DNA of 33,065 nucleotides from JAQVOO01 sp964524755 (GCA_964524755.1 CAZGDR010000019.1:1-33065); one strand, 5' to 3'; positions 1 to 8,305 are shown, counted from the first letter of the stretch. Translations and numbers: made by a program. The notes: generated from the sequence alone by a model not told the origin.

Positions 1-995
1 TCAGCAGAAATCCAGAAAGAAACAGGCATGTTAAATACCCTAGCATCCACTAAGGTCAAAGAAGCCGTTGATTGTACATAATCATGGGGGAATTTTAATT
101 TTAGGTTATGGGCCCACACATAAGTTTCACCATTAATCATAATTGGATTAACTTGTGAGTAAAATGAAGCGTTATCTACCACAAAGGGAGAACCTGTAGC
201 ATCTTGCCTAAATTGAAAGGCTGGTTTCACTAACAATGTTGAATTAAACCATGGTAGCCCATCCCACTGTACACTAGTTGTTAAGAGTCTATCAAACTTT
301 TCTGTTGTAGAATTGTCTTTCCCAAGATTAATATTAAAATCGAGAGTTGTTTGGGCTAAAGGGATACCACGCCAATCAACGTTCCATGTATAAAAAAGAT
401 CTTCTAAGTCTGTACCATGTTGTACAGCTTCAAATGATCCATCTAAATCGATAACACTTTTACCAATAGGAATATCGGTAACAGCTATTTCCGCATTCCA
501 TTCCCAATCTTGCCAACTACTATCAATCTGGGTGGCATTGACAACAAAATAGAGGTCAGCAAACTTACCAAATAAGTTTTTATCATATCCCTTTATCCCC
601 ATACGAAAACCATAGTTTGAGTCATATTTTGGATAGGGAATTGCAAGAAACGTAAAAGCATCATCTACAAAGAACTTTACACGATAGCGGATCGCTGTTT
701 CATCAGCATGTACTGCATCGTACGTATAAGAGACTTCTTCAAACAGTCTCATGTTATAGAGTTTTCTCTGTTTCTCCTCTAGAGCTTTTTCCATGGCCTC
801 TTTGGTAAGGAAAGGTGGATCTCCCCTAGGTGGGGAAATCATCGCCTTTAACATTGCAGGATCAGAAGATCCTTTTACCTCTACCGAATAGTAAGCAATA
901 ATATGATATAGATCTGCTGGCTCCACTGCTCCAACTGTGCCAAGAACCACAAAGAGGAGTATCAGAACGACTAGAATCTTAGAAATTATTTTCAA
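1..995 (-). CDS. Exported protein of unknown function, C-terminus beyond window
   Basis: An open frame of 331 codons runs without a stop from a TTG at 995 to the left edge, so the C-terminus is missing. The N-terminus reads as a signal peptide: MKIISK, then a hydrophobic stretch (ILVVLILLFVVLGTVGA) and a likely cleavage near VGA/VEP. The mature part has alternating polar and hydrophobic residues and many aromatics (for example NVDWRGIPLAQTTLDFNI), suggesting beta structure. I do not recognise the family; a secreted or outer-membrane beta-rich protein is an inference. The start is weak: the only purine-rich stretch (AAGGA) is about 14 bases upstream, but an in-frame stop lies just beyond and no other start codon fits. 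It is divergent from the glycosyltransferase genes, so a link to surface polysaccharide is possible but unproven. Confidence 0.7.
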   Translation of the reverse strand, partial: MKIISKILVVLILLFVVLGTVGAVEPADLYHIIAYYSVEVKGSSDPAMLKAMISPPRGDPPFLTKEAMEKALEEKQRKLYNMRLFEEVSYTYDAVHADETAIRYRVKFFVDDAFTFLAIPYPKYDSNYGFRMGIKGYDKNLFGKFADLYFVVNATQIDSSWQDWEWNAEIAVTDIPIGKSVIDLDGSFEAVQHGTDLEDLFYTWNVDWRGIPLAQTTLDFNINLGKDNSTTEKFDRLLTTSVQWDGLPWFNSTLLVKPAFQFRQDATGSPFVVDNASFYSQVNPIMINGETYVWAHNLKLKFPHDYVQSTASLTLVDARVFNMPVSFWISA

Positions 996-1092
996 AGTTG
1001 TTACACATTTCCTTATAAACTAAATTATGTAGTAACAGTTAAACAAGCCAAACCACTACTACGTTACAAAATACTACAGAACCAATATAAGT

Positions 1093-1183
1093 CTACTATA
1101 CTAATTCCATTTATAACAGTCCACACACTTTAGGTAATAAAACCCCATTCTTCTATACAGAACACATAACACCTACTATACTA
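1093..1183. repeat. 11-bp direct repeat in divergent intergenic region
   Basis: The sequence CTACTATACTA occurs at 1093-1103 and again at 1173-1183, exactly 80 bp apart, in the 194-bp AT-rich gap between the divergent exported-protein and glycosyltransferase genes. Each copy contains TATACT, which resembles a -10 box for the rightward gene, though the second copy is too close to the ATG at 1190 to act as one with a normal leader. It may be a regulator site, a duplicated promoter element or chance. Confidence 0.35.
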
Positions 1184-1189
1184 GGGGAC

Positions 1190-2272
1190 ATGGAACCATC
1201 ATTACCCACTAGTGAAAAAGTTCGAGTATTGTATGTTGTGGAGAGTTTTTCAACCGGAGTCTATGCAATTGTTCGTGATATTGCATGCAACTTAGATCCA
1301 GATCGCTTCACTGTCCTTATTCTCCACTCTCTTCGCAACGACTCCCCGAAGAACTATGAAAAAGATTTTCAAGCACCTAATATTACCTTACAATATGTGC
1401 CTATGGGCACACCCAGAGATTATGTAAAAGCTATTAGGACTATTCGTAAAACTATTAAAACCTTCCAACCCCATGCTCTCCATCTCCACTCCTCAAAAGC
1501 AGGACTGTTAGGGCGAGTAGCTGCTAAGTTTTCCTCTTGCAAGCACATTTTATATAGCCCACACGGCTTCTCTTTCCTCAGGACGGATGTGGACAAATTC
1601 TCAAGAAAAATATTTTTCATGCTAGAACGTGGCATTAATATATTCAATAAGGGTAAGTTAATCGCCGTCTCTGAAGGTGAATTAGCCCATGCTCATACAA
1701 TTACGCCCAATGCAATTGTTATTAACAACTTTATAGACTTAGAAGATTTTACTAAAAAAGCTTCAGCAACCACACCCTACATTGTTACCACCGGAAGAAT
1801 CTCTCCTCAAAAGAACCCTACCCTGTTTAATACCATTGCCACCCAATTACCAGAACTCAAGTTTATTTGGGTAGGAGATGGCCCTTTGCGCGATAAACTT
1901 ACCGCCCCTAATATTACCATCACAGGGTTAATTCCTCGCTCTGAGGCCATTGACTATGTCCAAAAATCTGAGATTTATGTTCAAACTTCACTTTGGGAAG
2001 GAATGCCAGTATCTATCTTAGAAGCCATGGCTAGTGGAAAACCTGTCGTGGCGACCGACATTATAGGCAACCGAGACCTGATCAACCATAACACTACTGG
2101 ATTTTTATGTGATCCTGAGAAACCAGAACAGTTTACTCAATTAGTTAAAGAACTCCACGAAAATAAAGAGCTTCGCCTACAAATTGGAGAGACGGCGCTG
2201 GCCTATATTAAAAATAGTCATGATAAGAAACAGGCGATCGCACATTATGAAAAAGAATACAGCACAGTATAA
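1190..2272 (+). CDS. Glycosyltransferase family 4 (GT-B fold)
   Basis: The 360-residue product is a typical retaining GT4 enzyme, which transfers a sugar from a nucleotide-sugar to a growing glycan on the cytoplasmic side of the inner membrane. The N-terminal half opens with VRVLYVVESFSTGV (residues 11-24) and holds the acceptor-side Rossmann domain with LHLHSSKAGLLGR near 98-109. The C-terminal donor domain begins near TGRISPQKNP (201-210), followed by WVGDGPLRDKL and the GT4 E-x7-E motif as E270 and E278 in WEGMPVSILE, then ASGKPVVATD. The start at 1190 has AGGGGA immediately upstream with very short spacing. It is 23 bp ahead of a GT2 gene on the same strand, so the two probably form one transcript for surface polysaccharide. 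Acceptor and sugar cannot be told from sequence. Confidence 0.92.
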   Translation: MEPSLPTSEKVRVLYVVESFSTGVYAIVRDIACNLDPDRFTVLILHSLRNDSPKNYEKDFQAPNITLQYVPMGTPRDYVKAIRTIRKTIKTFQPHALHLHSSKAGLLGRVAAKFSSCKHILYSPHGFSFLRTDVDKFSRKIFFMLERGINIFNKGKLIAVSEGELAHAHTITPNAIVINNFIDLEDFTKKASATTPYIVTTGRISPQKNPTLFNTIATQLPELKFIWVGDGPLRDKLTAPNITITGLIPRSEAIDYVQKSEIYVQTSLWEGMPVSILEAMASGKPVVATDIIGNRDLINHNTTGFLCDPEKPEQFTQLVKELHENKELRLQIGETALAYIKNSHDKKQAIAHYEKEYSTV

Positions 2273-2295
2273 TTATGCAACATTAGAGGAATGAA

Positions 2296-3189
2296 GTGGA
2301 CATTAAAAAATCAATTACTATTTTTACACCAACCTATAATAGAGCCTATATTCTCCCCCAACTCTATAACAGTTTAATTAATCAAACATCGCAAGATTTC
2401 ATTTGGCTAGTGGTAGATGATGGATCTACAGATACTACTAAAGAGATCATCGAGGGATGGAAGAAAGAAGAAAAGATTGTAATTGAGTATTATAAACAAG
2501 AAAATGGTGGTAAACAACGTGCCCATAACACAGCTGTTACAATGTGTCATACAGATTTATTTATCTGTATCGACTCAGATGACTATTTGACTGATGAGGC
2601 TGTTGAAGTCTTACTCTCTACTTGGCACAATCTTCCCTCTAAAGAACATTTGAGTGGAATTATCACATTAAAAGGTTATGATGAAACGACTCCCATCGGA
2701 ACGGAATTTCCTGCGGGCATTGAATATTCATCACAAACAGAACTCTATCAAAAGCATGGGTTTGAGGGCGAAACAGCTTTACTTTATAAAACTGAAATAT
2801 TAAAAAACTATTTGTACGATGTCGCAGAAGGCGAAAAGTTCATAACTGAAAGTTATGTGTTTATACAAATCGATCAACGCTACACGATGTATATCCTTAA
2901 CGCCATACTTAACATCTGTGAATACCAAACAGACGGCTATACAAAAAACATCTTCAAAGTAATCTACAACAATCCAAAAAGTTATATGAGACACAAATGG
3001 CTCAGCGTTAAGCTGGCAAAAACTTTTAAATATAAACTATTAAACTCAATAAACTTACTTTCAGCATTTTTTATAAACAGAAACAACCCACGAGAATTTG
3101 ATTGGAATATGTACACAATTTTGTGTTACATACCTGGCTATCTATTATATTTGAAAAGATTTAAGAAATATCGAACGCTTACCGATTGA
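2296..3189 (+). CDS. Glycosyltransferase family 2 (GT-A fold)
   Basis: The 297-residue protein has the classic inverting GT2 N-terminus: ITIFTPTYNRAYILPQLYNS, DDGSTD at 41-46 for nucleotide binding, QENGGKQRAHNTA near 69-80, and the metal-binding DxD as IDSDD at 92-96. The C-terminal half is lysine- and aromatic-rich and has no clear transmembrane segment, consistent with a peripheral membrane enzyme. The start is GTG at 2296, chosen because AGAGGA lies about six bases upstream (2285-2290). It follows the GT4 gene by 23 bp. Its last 11 bases overlap the end of a convergent minus-strand gene. The closest functional guess is a sugar transferase for an exopolysaccharide or O-antigen-like glycan; substrate unknown. 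Codon use looks AT-rich compared with the core genes further right. Confidence 0.9.
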   Translation: MDIKKSITIFTPTYNRAYILPQLYNSLINQTSQDFIWLVVDDGSTDTTKEIIEGWKKEEKIVIEYYKQENGGKQRAHNTAVTMCHTDLFICIDSDDYLTDEAVEVLLSTWHNLPSKEHLSGIITLKGYDETTPIGTEFPAGIEYSSQTELYQKHGFEGETALLYKTEILKNYLYDVAEGEKFITESYVFIQIDQRYTMYILNAILNICEYQTDGYTKNIFKVIYNNPKSYMRHKWLSVKLAKTFKYKLLNSINLLSAFFINRNNPREFDWNMYTILCYIPGYLLYLKRFKKYRTLTD

Positions 3190-3985
3190 GTTGATCTTTA
3201 AACCACTCACCCAGTGCCGTTGTACGACGTGTGAAGGCACTAGGAAGATCTACAGTATAACCTAAGACCTTTACCTGTGGATCTCGCCCCTCAATGGTTG
3301 CCATAGCGTTGAGCAGCAACCCATCTTCAAGTTGCATAGTAGACATGGCAATGGCTAACATCTCAGTCTCTACAGCTTTAAATAACCCAAACACTCGCAT
3401 TGTCTCAAGATTTTGTACTTTTACAAAAATCTCATCAGGAGTGGTAATATAACTGTGGCGATAGACATTACTTTTAAAGCTTGAATCCTTTTGGTAGACA
3501 TAATATTCAGCCGTAGGCGGAACAGAGCTCGATACAGGATCAGCGAGACCACTACGACTCTTAGGAGACTCTAAATACCACGACTTTTCGATTAATTCTT
3601 TCGGTTTATTTCCGGCCCGGTGAGAAATATAGGTAATACCCTCCTGAGTGGAAATTGAACGCATGGTATTGAAAACATAGAGTTGGCGTTCTGCACTACT
3701 CATCGACTGCATCACTTCTGGATAGGGAATAAAAGAGAGCGATACAACGGTGAAACTCTCGGGCTTTTGTAAAGCTTGTGCTAAGTGTTGTTCACTGATT
3801 GAACCTTGCGGCACAAGAGTTTTCACATCATAGGAAAACGACTTACCTTCTACTAACTCCCCCGCATAGAGCGTTGTAATTTGATCTGGTGATAAAGCAG
3901 GAAGCACCTCTTCAACCGTTGTGGCAAATAATGGAACTAATAAAAAATACAGGATACCACAAACAACTATTCGCCTCATCTTCAT
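3179..3985 (-). CDS. Secreted protein of unknown function, DUF6675-like
   Basis: The 268-residue product starts with a signal peptide (MKMRRIVVCGILYFLLVPLFA, probably cleaved after LFA) and has no other membrane segment, so it should be periplasmic or outer-membrane associated. I chose the ATG at 3985 rather than the in-frame ATG at 4015, because AGGGGAG sits eight bases before 3985 whereas the upstream ATG lies inside the end of the preceding gene with no ribosome binding site. The mature part contains LSPDQITTLYAGELVEG and a YRHSYITTPDEIFVKVQNLE region that resemble the spirochaete family I know as DUF6675; that assignment is from memory and uncertain. It lies 19 bp behind the priming glycosyltransferase and is probably co-transcribed with it. 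Function unknown. Confidence 0.75.
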   Translation of the reverse strand: MKMRRIVVCGILYFLLVPLFATTVEEVLPALSPDQITTLYAGELVEGKSFSYDVKTLVPQGSISEQHLAQALQKPESFTVVSLSFIPYPEVMQSMSSAERQLYVFNTMRSISTQEGITYISHRAGNKPKELIEKSWYLESPKSRSGLADPVSSSVPPTAEYYVYQKDSSFKSNVYRHSYITTPDEIFVKVQNLETMRVFGLFKAVETEMLAIAMSTMQLEDGLLLNAMATIEGRDPQVKVLGYTVDLPSAFTRRTTALGEWFKDQLNR

Positions 3986-4004
3986 CGGCAACACTCCCCT
4001 ATAA

Positions 4005-5378
4005 TTAATACGCATTCTTATTTATAAAACCGCGTACAAATGTAAAAACAAAGATTTTAAAATCGAGTAAGAAACTCCAGTTTTTTATGTACGACAAATC
4101 ATATTCAATTCGGCGTTCTAACGAAGTATCTCCCCGATATCCATTAACCTGAGCCCAACCAGTAATACCAGCTTTTACCTTATGACGCAACTGATATCCA
4201 GGAATTTCATGGATAAAACGATCAACTAATTCAGGACGTTCCGGACGTGGTCCAATTAAACTCATCTCACCCTTAAGGACATTGAATAACTGGGGCAGCT
4301 CATCAAGACTAGTTTTCCGCATAAACTTACCAAACCCTGTAACACGTGGATCATCCTTGGTAGTCCACTTACCATCTTCTTCGCCCGGCGGGCGATCGGT
4401 CATTGAACGGAACTTAAGCATCATGAACTCTTTACCATCTTCAGTAATCCGTTTTTGTTTATACAACACAGGCCCCGGACTGGTAACTTTTACTAAAAGT
4501 GCTAACAGGAGCATAAAGGGACTAATAATAATTGTTCCTACTAAGGTGAGAATAAAATCAAAAATACGCTTACCAAACTTTTGGAAAAACGAAATTGAAA
4601 CATCATTGAGGTGCATCACTGGGATAGAGTGGAAGTCAATAATCTTACTTCCTAACATTGAATAGGGCAAATCTGGAATTAGCACAACCCTTTGAATGAG
4701 ATCATAGCACTTCCCTATCATCTCCTTCTCTACTCTCTGTTGTGATGAGGGATACCCGATAACAATAATTTGTGGTCGCGCAGTAGCAAGCACATCTTCT
4801 AACTCACCGTTGAACTGAACATAGCGAGTATCACCATGATTGAGCGCATGATGCTGCCCTACAATCCGCAACCCATTCTCTGGGTGAGCTTCCACTTCTT
4901 CAATATAACGTGCCAAACCTGCGCCATAGCCAATGAGCAACACCTTCTTAACCATTCTTCCAGAAGCTCGTAACCTGAGGAATCTCCGGTTAATTATTAC
5001 CCTTTCAGCGATGAGCAAAACAACAACAATTACCATGAAAATAGCAATGGAAAGACGGCTGACCCTTTTCCCATAGAGATAATACAGAATTACTGTCAAC
5101 GTGAGGAAAACCTGAACAGAACTATATAAAAGCAGTTGAATTTCGGTCTGCCAGGTGAGACTAGGGTTAATACGATATAATCGATTATGGTTGAGAAAAA
5201 AAAGAAACAAAATCCAAACCAGCACCGACATACTAGCAAATAATGGAAATGGTTCGCCAACACCACCCGGAATGATATAGAAACGAAGACCATACGCAGC
5301 AAACCATGAGGCGAAGATAATAATACTATCTACGACTAACTTAAGGAGAAATTGTGAATAATCTTTTTCGGATTCCAT
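4005..5378 (-). CDS. Polyprenyl-phosphate sugar-1-phosphate transferase (WcaJ/WbaP-like priming enzyme)
   Basis: This 457-residue protein should start polysaccharide assembly by moving a sugar-1-phosphate from a UDP-sugar onto undecaprenyl phosphate at the inner membrane. The N-terminal third carries several hydrophobic helices, followed by a nucleotide-binding-like domain (KVLLIGYGAGLARYIEEVE). The catalytic bacterial sugar transferase domain spans roughly 260-457: KRIFDFILTLVGTIIISPFM, then SPGPVLYKQKRI, MMLKFRSM, the DDPRVTGFGKFMRKTSLDELPQL type stretch (quoted in part), MSLIGPRPERPE and ITGWAQVNGYRGDT. Length and domain order match the exopolysaccharide glycosylphosphotransferase family. 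No strong ribosome binding site precedes the ATG. It is oriented against the two glycosyltransferases to its left but belongs to the same pathway. Whether it uses glucose, galactose or another sugar cannot be read from sequence. Confidence 0.93.
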   Translation of the reverse strand: MESEKDYSQFLLKLVVDSIIIFASWFAAYGLRFYIIPGGVGEPFPLFASMSVLVWILFLFFLNHNRLYRINPSLTWQTEIQLLLYSSVQVFLTLTVILYYLYGKRVSRLSIAIFMVIVVVLLIAERVIINRRFLRLRASGRMVKKVLLIGYGAGLARYIEEVEAHPENGLRIVGQHHALNHGDTRYVQFNGELEDVLATARPQIIVIGYPSSQQRVEKEMIGKCYDLIQRVVLIPDLPYSMLGSKIIDFHSIPVMHLNDVSISFFQKFGKRIFDFILTLVGTIIISPFMLLLALLVKVTSPGPVLYKQKRITEDGKEFMMLKFRSMTDRPPGEEDGKWTTKDDPRVTGFGKFMRKTSLDELPQLFNVLKGEMSLIGPRPERPELVDRFIHEIPGYQLRHKVKAGITGWAQVNGYRGDTSLERRIEYDLSYIKNWSFLLDFKIFVFTFVRGFINKNAY

Positions 5379-5434
5379 TCGCTTTTACCACTTTTATTTG
5401 TTATTAATAGAGAACGAAGAACTTAGGTGCCTAA

Positions 5435-5462
5435 TCTATAGCTTTGCTAAGTATGGAGCCAA
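5435..5462 (-). promoter_or_regulatory. Candidate sigma-70-type promoter for priming transferase
   Basis: On the minus strand TTGGCT (5457-5462) is followed, after 16 bases, by TATAGA (5435-5440), giving a leader of about 50 bases to the ATG at 5378. It lies in the 96-bp gap between the AsmA-like gene and the priming transferase. A 6-bp inverted repeat (ACTTAG at 5421-5426 and CTAAGT at 5447-5452) overlaps it. Support is by consensus only. Confidence 0.4.
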
Positions 5463-5474
5463 ACAATCAAGATG

Positions 5475-6476
5475 TCAATAAAAGGAGAGTTCTGGCAGAG
5501 TAAGCCCATCCCATATAAAGCTCAACCCAAAAGCTCCAGAGGGGATAGTTTGCCCCATAAATTGGGCAATGGGAGCCAGTTCAGTCCGCACTTGGTTGTG
5601 CAATGTTGCGACATCGAGTTGCATGGAAACAGCTTGAAAACCCTTTCGAGGTAGACTGGCTGTACCACTAGCCTCCATCAGTGGAGCATGTAACGCTAAG
5701 GAATCTACTACTATCGCCTGTTCCAAAGCACGAGCCTCAACCATGAGAGATTCAAATCTCCAATTATTTGTATCGGCTATCCAAGGCGATACCAGAGCAA
5801 ACATCCCCAATTGAGCCATAGTCTCAGCAGCGGGCAAGATAGTACCATCAATAGCTTTTACATCGATATAACCAAGGTTATCTAAAACTCCATCAACATC
5901 TTTTTCTAGTGTAGCGAGTGTCATATTTCCCTTTAGTGCTAGTTGTATATCCTGACAAACAATTGACGCTCCCTCGCTCACTACAACACGCACATCACGG
6001 GCATCGAGATCTAGCTTACGAACCACAGCTTCTTCCGGTAAAGAACGATCAAGGAATATCTCCAAAGTAACTACAGCCGTAGCTGTGCCTAGATTCAGCT
6101 CCTTATCGTCATACTCGAGGTTAACCACGTGTACCGCTGGTGTAATGAGACTAGGCCCTTTTTGGAGCACAAATGCGATTAATTGCCCAAGGGAAACCTT
6201 CACCTGCAACATCTCTGCGGTGACAATACCATCCTCTACTGGCATTGCTAAGTGAGAGACACCCACTTGACCCTTCATTAGGTGAACCGTGACTTCACCA
6301 TACTCCAAAGGGTAATCCGCGAGGCTTAGATTTTCCTGCACCACCTTATCTAGAGCTCTGGCGGTTCTATTGTTAGCTATGGGGATAAGGATAAGCCAAA
6401 CTACAATTGCTAGTAGTAGTACTAGTAGAAGGGTGAGGAGACACCCACGTCTTTTTCTTCTTTCAATTTTTGCCAT
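5475..6476 (-). CDS. AsmA-like membrane-anchored protein of unknown function
   Basis: The 333-residue product has a basic N-terminus (KIERRKRRG) followed by one strong hydrophobic helix (residues about 12-31), then a long region with regular beta-strand alternation, such as EVTVHLMKGQVGVSHLAMPV and LQVKVSLGQLIAFVLQKGP. This anchor-plus-beta layout resembles AsmA/DUF748-type proteins, some of which span the periplasm and move lipids, but no single diagnostic motif is visible, so the family is tentative. The frame closes with LTLPELSFY and TGA. The ATG at 6476 has no ribosome binding site, and an extended -10 box lies only seven bases upstream, so the transcript may be leaderless. Neighbours are the priming transferase behind it and a divergent carrier gene ahead. 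Confidence 0.75.
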   Translation of the reverse strand: MAKIERRKRRGCLLTLLLVLLLAIVVWLILIPIANNRTARALDKVVQENLSLADYPLEYGEVTVHLMKGQVGVSHLAMPVEDGIVTAEMLQVKVSLGQLIAFVLQKGPSLITPAVHVVNLEYDDKELNLGTATAVVTLEIFLDRSLPEEAVVRKLDLDARDVRVVVSEGASIVCQDIQLALKGNMTLATLEKDVDGVLDNLGYIDVKAIDGTILPAAETMAQLGMFALVSPWIADTNNWRFESLMVEARALEQAIVVDSLALHAPLMEASGTASLPRKGFQAVSMQLDVATLHNQVRTELAPIAQFMGQTIPSGAFGLSFIWDGLTLPELSFY

Positions 6477-6483
6477 AGAAAAA

Positions 6484-6492
6484 ATTATATCA
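6484..6492 (-). promoter_or_regulatory. Extended -10 promoter implying a leaderless transcript
   Basis: The minus strand reads TGATATAAT (TG-n-TATAAT) at 6492-6484, followed by six T/C bases and then the ATG at 6476. Placing the last T of the box at -7 puts the first transcribed base at about 6477, one base before the start codon. There is no Shine-Dalgarno sequence and no good -35 box. Confidence 0.5.
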
Positions 6493-6656
6493 TACTGAGA
6501 TCTATAATGGGATACATTTTCATATCATCACCGACAGTTTCGTGCTCTTAGAACACATTGAATTATTCCATGCAGCAACTCTTTTTTGAATTAACCACGT
6601 TTTGAATAAATTCCCATCTAAAAACAAGTACCTATGAACAGGATCTGTGTATGTAC

Positions 6657-6686
6657 AAGATTATTAGAGATTACTGGAATAATCTT
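6657..6686. repeat. Perfect 9-bp inverted repeat, possible operator
   Basis: AAGATTATT at 6657-6665 is matched by AATAATCTT at 6678-6686 with a 12-base spacer. It is not followed by a T run and is not at the end of a gene on either strand, so a terminator is unlikely. Its position about 125-150 bp before the carrier start would suit a dimeric regulator site. No regulator gene is adjacent. Confidence 0.45.
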
Positions 6687-6808
6687 CCATTTTCAAAAGT
6701 TTGAACGGGTGGAGGATTTCTCTCAGCTCAAGTATACTGTGACTTAATCATGTTTTATTACAGAACCTCAAAAAATAAAGTGTAGTTTCGACCAAGAAGG
6801 AGCGGATT

Positions 6809-8185
6809 TTGAGAAATAAACATATTGGTTTTATACTGGGACTCTTAATTGCACTACTTATTTACTTTCTACCATTGCAAGGCCTTGGAAAACAGGGACA
6901 AGTGGGTTTAGCTTTAACCCTCATGACCGTTGTGTTTTGGGCCTTTCAAATTGCCCAAACTGGATATACATCAGGGTTGTACCTTGTCCTATTAGTAATC
7001 CTTAAAGTCGCCGAACCTGCGGTCATATTTGGCTCCTGGTTAGGTTCAACTATGTATCTTATCATTGGAGCCTACCTCATAGCCGAGGCCGTCCAAACAT
7101 CAGGGCTAGGAGAACGCATTGCCTATATTTTCATTTTACGATTTGTTACTTCATTTAAAAGTGTTCTAGTCTCCATTTTTATTTTGACCTTTGCCCTTAG
7201 CTTGTTAATACCTCACCCGTGGCCTCGCGCTTTTTTAATCATGTCGGTAATGATGACTCTGATTGAATCAACTAAGATGAATCAAGAAGACGCACGTAAA
7301 ATTGGATTTACTGTATTTGCTTCTTCAGTTCCCGTATCCTTAATATTCCTAACAGGCGATAGTGTACTTAACCCACTGGCCATCCAATATTCGCACTCGA
7401 ATCTTGGATGGATGGGGTGGTTTAAGGTAATGGGGGTTCCTGCAATTTTCGCCAGTATTGCCACCTGTATATTGATCTTAAAACTCTTTAAACCAAAAGA
7501 AGAAATTACTATAGACAAACATGTTATCCGCTCTAAGCTTCACCAGATGGGAAAAATTTCAGCCAAGGAGAAGAAGATTATTGTGTGGTTGGCAATTGCA
7601 ATAACACTGTGGTCTACTGATACCATCCACGGTATTGATATTGGCTGGATTACCTTCCTGATAGCCATGGCCATGAGCCTCCCCCTCATAGGAGGTCTCA
7701 TTACCCCAAAATCTTGGAAAGAAGTCCCTGTCCAAGTCCTTATTTTTATCACCGCAGCCATAGCCATAGGGACAGTTGGATCTCAAACTGGTATGAATGC
7801 CTGGCTAGCCAATGCCTTACTACCAACTTCAATTCCTAGCAACCTTTTCGCTCTTGCAGGAATCATCACCACTATTTCAATAATAATTCATATGTTCTTA
7901 GGTAGCGTCATCGCGGTAATGGGAGTGGCAATCCCTGCTTTACTCATCTCGCTAAAAAGCATAGGCATTGACCCCTTAGTAACCACTTTATGGGTATATT
8001 CTGCAATTGCTGTCCATTATATCTTACCTTTTCATCACCTCACTATATTAGTCGGACAGGGAGAAGAGAACGGGTTATATTCACAGCGAGAATCAATAAA
8101 ACTAGGCCTCCCATTGTTACTAGTTACCTACGCCATGACAGTGATCGTAGAACTATTTTGGTGGAAAATTATTGGGCTATTATGA
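6809..8185 (+). CDS. DASS/SLC13-like anion or dicarboxylate carrier
   Basis: The 458-residue protein is almost entirely hydrophobic helices (about eleven or twelve), with a central polar loop (KPKEEITIDKHVIRSKLHQM) that splits two halves, as in divalent anion:sodium symporters. Recognisable features are the early LGSTMYLIIGAYLIAEAVQT helix, ASSVPVSLIFLTGDSVLNPL, TPKSWKEVPVQVLIFITAAI, and a LPFHHLTILVGQG stretch near the end where family members bind substrate. The usual Ser-Asn-Thr motifs are absent from the two expected places (see findings), so substrate and coupling ion are uncertain. The start is TTG at 6809, supported by AAGGAG at six bases. It seems to be a single-gene transcript; the next gene is 139 bp away with its own promoter. 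Length agrees with the family. Confidence 0.85.
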   Translation: MRNKHIGFILGLLIALLIYFLPLQGLGKQGQVGLALTLMTVVFWAFQIAQTGYTSGLYLVLLVILKVAEPAVIFGSWLGSTMYLIIGAYLIAEAVQTSGLGERIAYIFILRFVTSFKSVLVSIFILTFALSLLIPHPWPRAFLIMSVMMTLIESTKMNQEDARKIGFTVFASSVPVSLIFLTGDSVLNPLAIQYSHSNLGWMGWFKVMGVPAIFASIATCILILKLFKPKEEITIDKHVIRSKLHQMGKISAKEKKIIVWLAIAITLWSTDTIHGIDIGWITFLIAMAMSLPLIGGLITPKSWKEVPVQVLIFITAAIAIGTVGSQTGMNAWLANALLPTSIPSNLFALAGIITTISIIIHMFLGSVIAVMGVAIPALLISLKSIGIDPLVTTLWVYSAIAVHYILPFHHLTILVGQGEENGLYSQRESIKLGLPLLLVTYAMTVIVELFWWKIIGLL

Positions 8186-8296
8186 TCTCAAGAATTCTTT
8201 AACATCCACGTAGGGAGAGCGTACTCGCACTCGTAACATGATGGCGGTCGCTACTTTCCTCTCATTTTCATTCTTATCAACCTTTTTTGTAATTTA

Positions 8297-8305
8297 TGCT
8301 ATAAT
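8297..8305 (+). promoter_or_regulatory. Extended -10 promoter of the DUF2148 gene
   Basis: TGCTATAAT at 8297-8305 matches TG-n-TATAAT, with AGGAG at 8314-8318 and ATG at 8325. The leader would be only about 13 bases, long enough to include the ribosome binding site. The expected -35 position (TCAACC, 17-base spacing) is a poor match, which is tolerable for an extended -10 promoter. Confidence 0.6.

Larger units (their letters stand above)
6477..6808. other. 332-bp divergent intergenic region
   Basis: This gap lies between the AsmA-like gene (minus) and the DASS-like carrier (plus). It holds the extended -10 box of the left gene, a perfect 9-bp inverted repeat at 6657-6686, and AAGGAG at 6797-6802, six bases ahead of the TTG start at 6809. 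A TATACT at 6733-6738 could be a -10 box for the carrier, but no -35 box at proper spacing is visible. I see no RNA gene or coding frame with a ribosome binding site here. Confidence 0.6.

Noticed and set aside
5421..5452. ACTTAG/CTAAGT inverted repeat as a terminator behind the AsmA-like gene
   Set aside because: The stem is only 6 bp with a 20-base loop and no T run; it overlaps a better promoter candidate.
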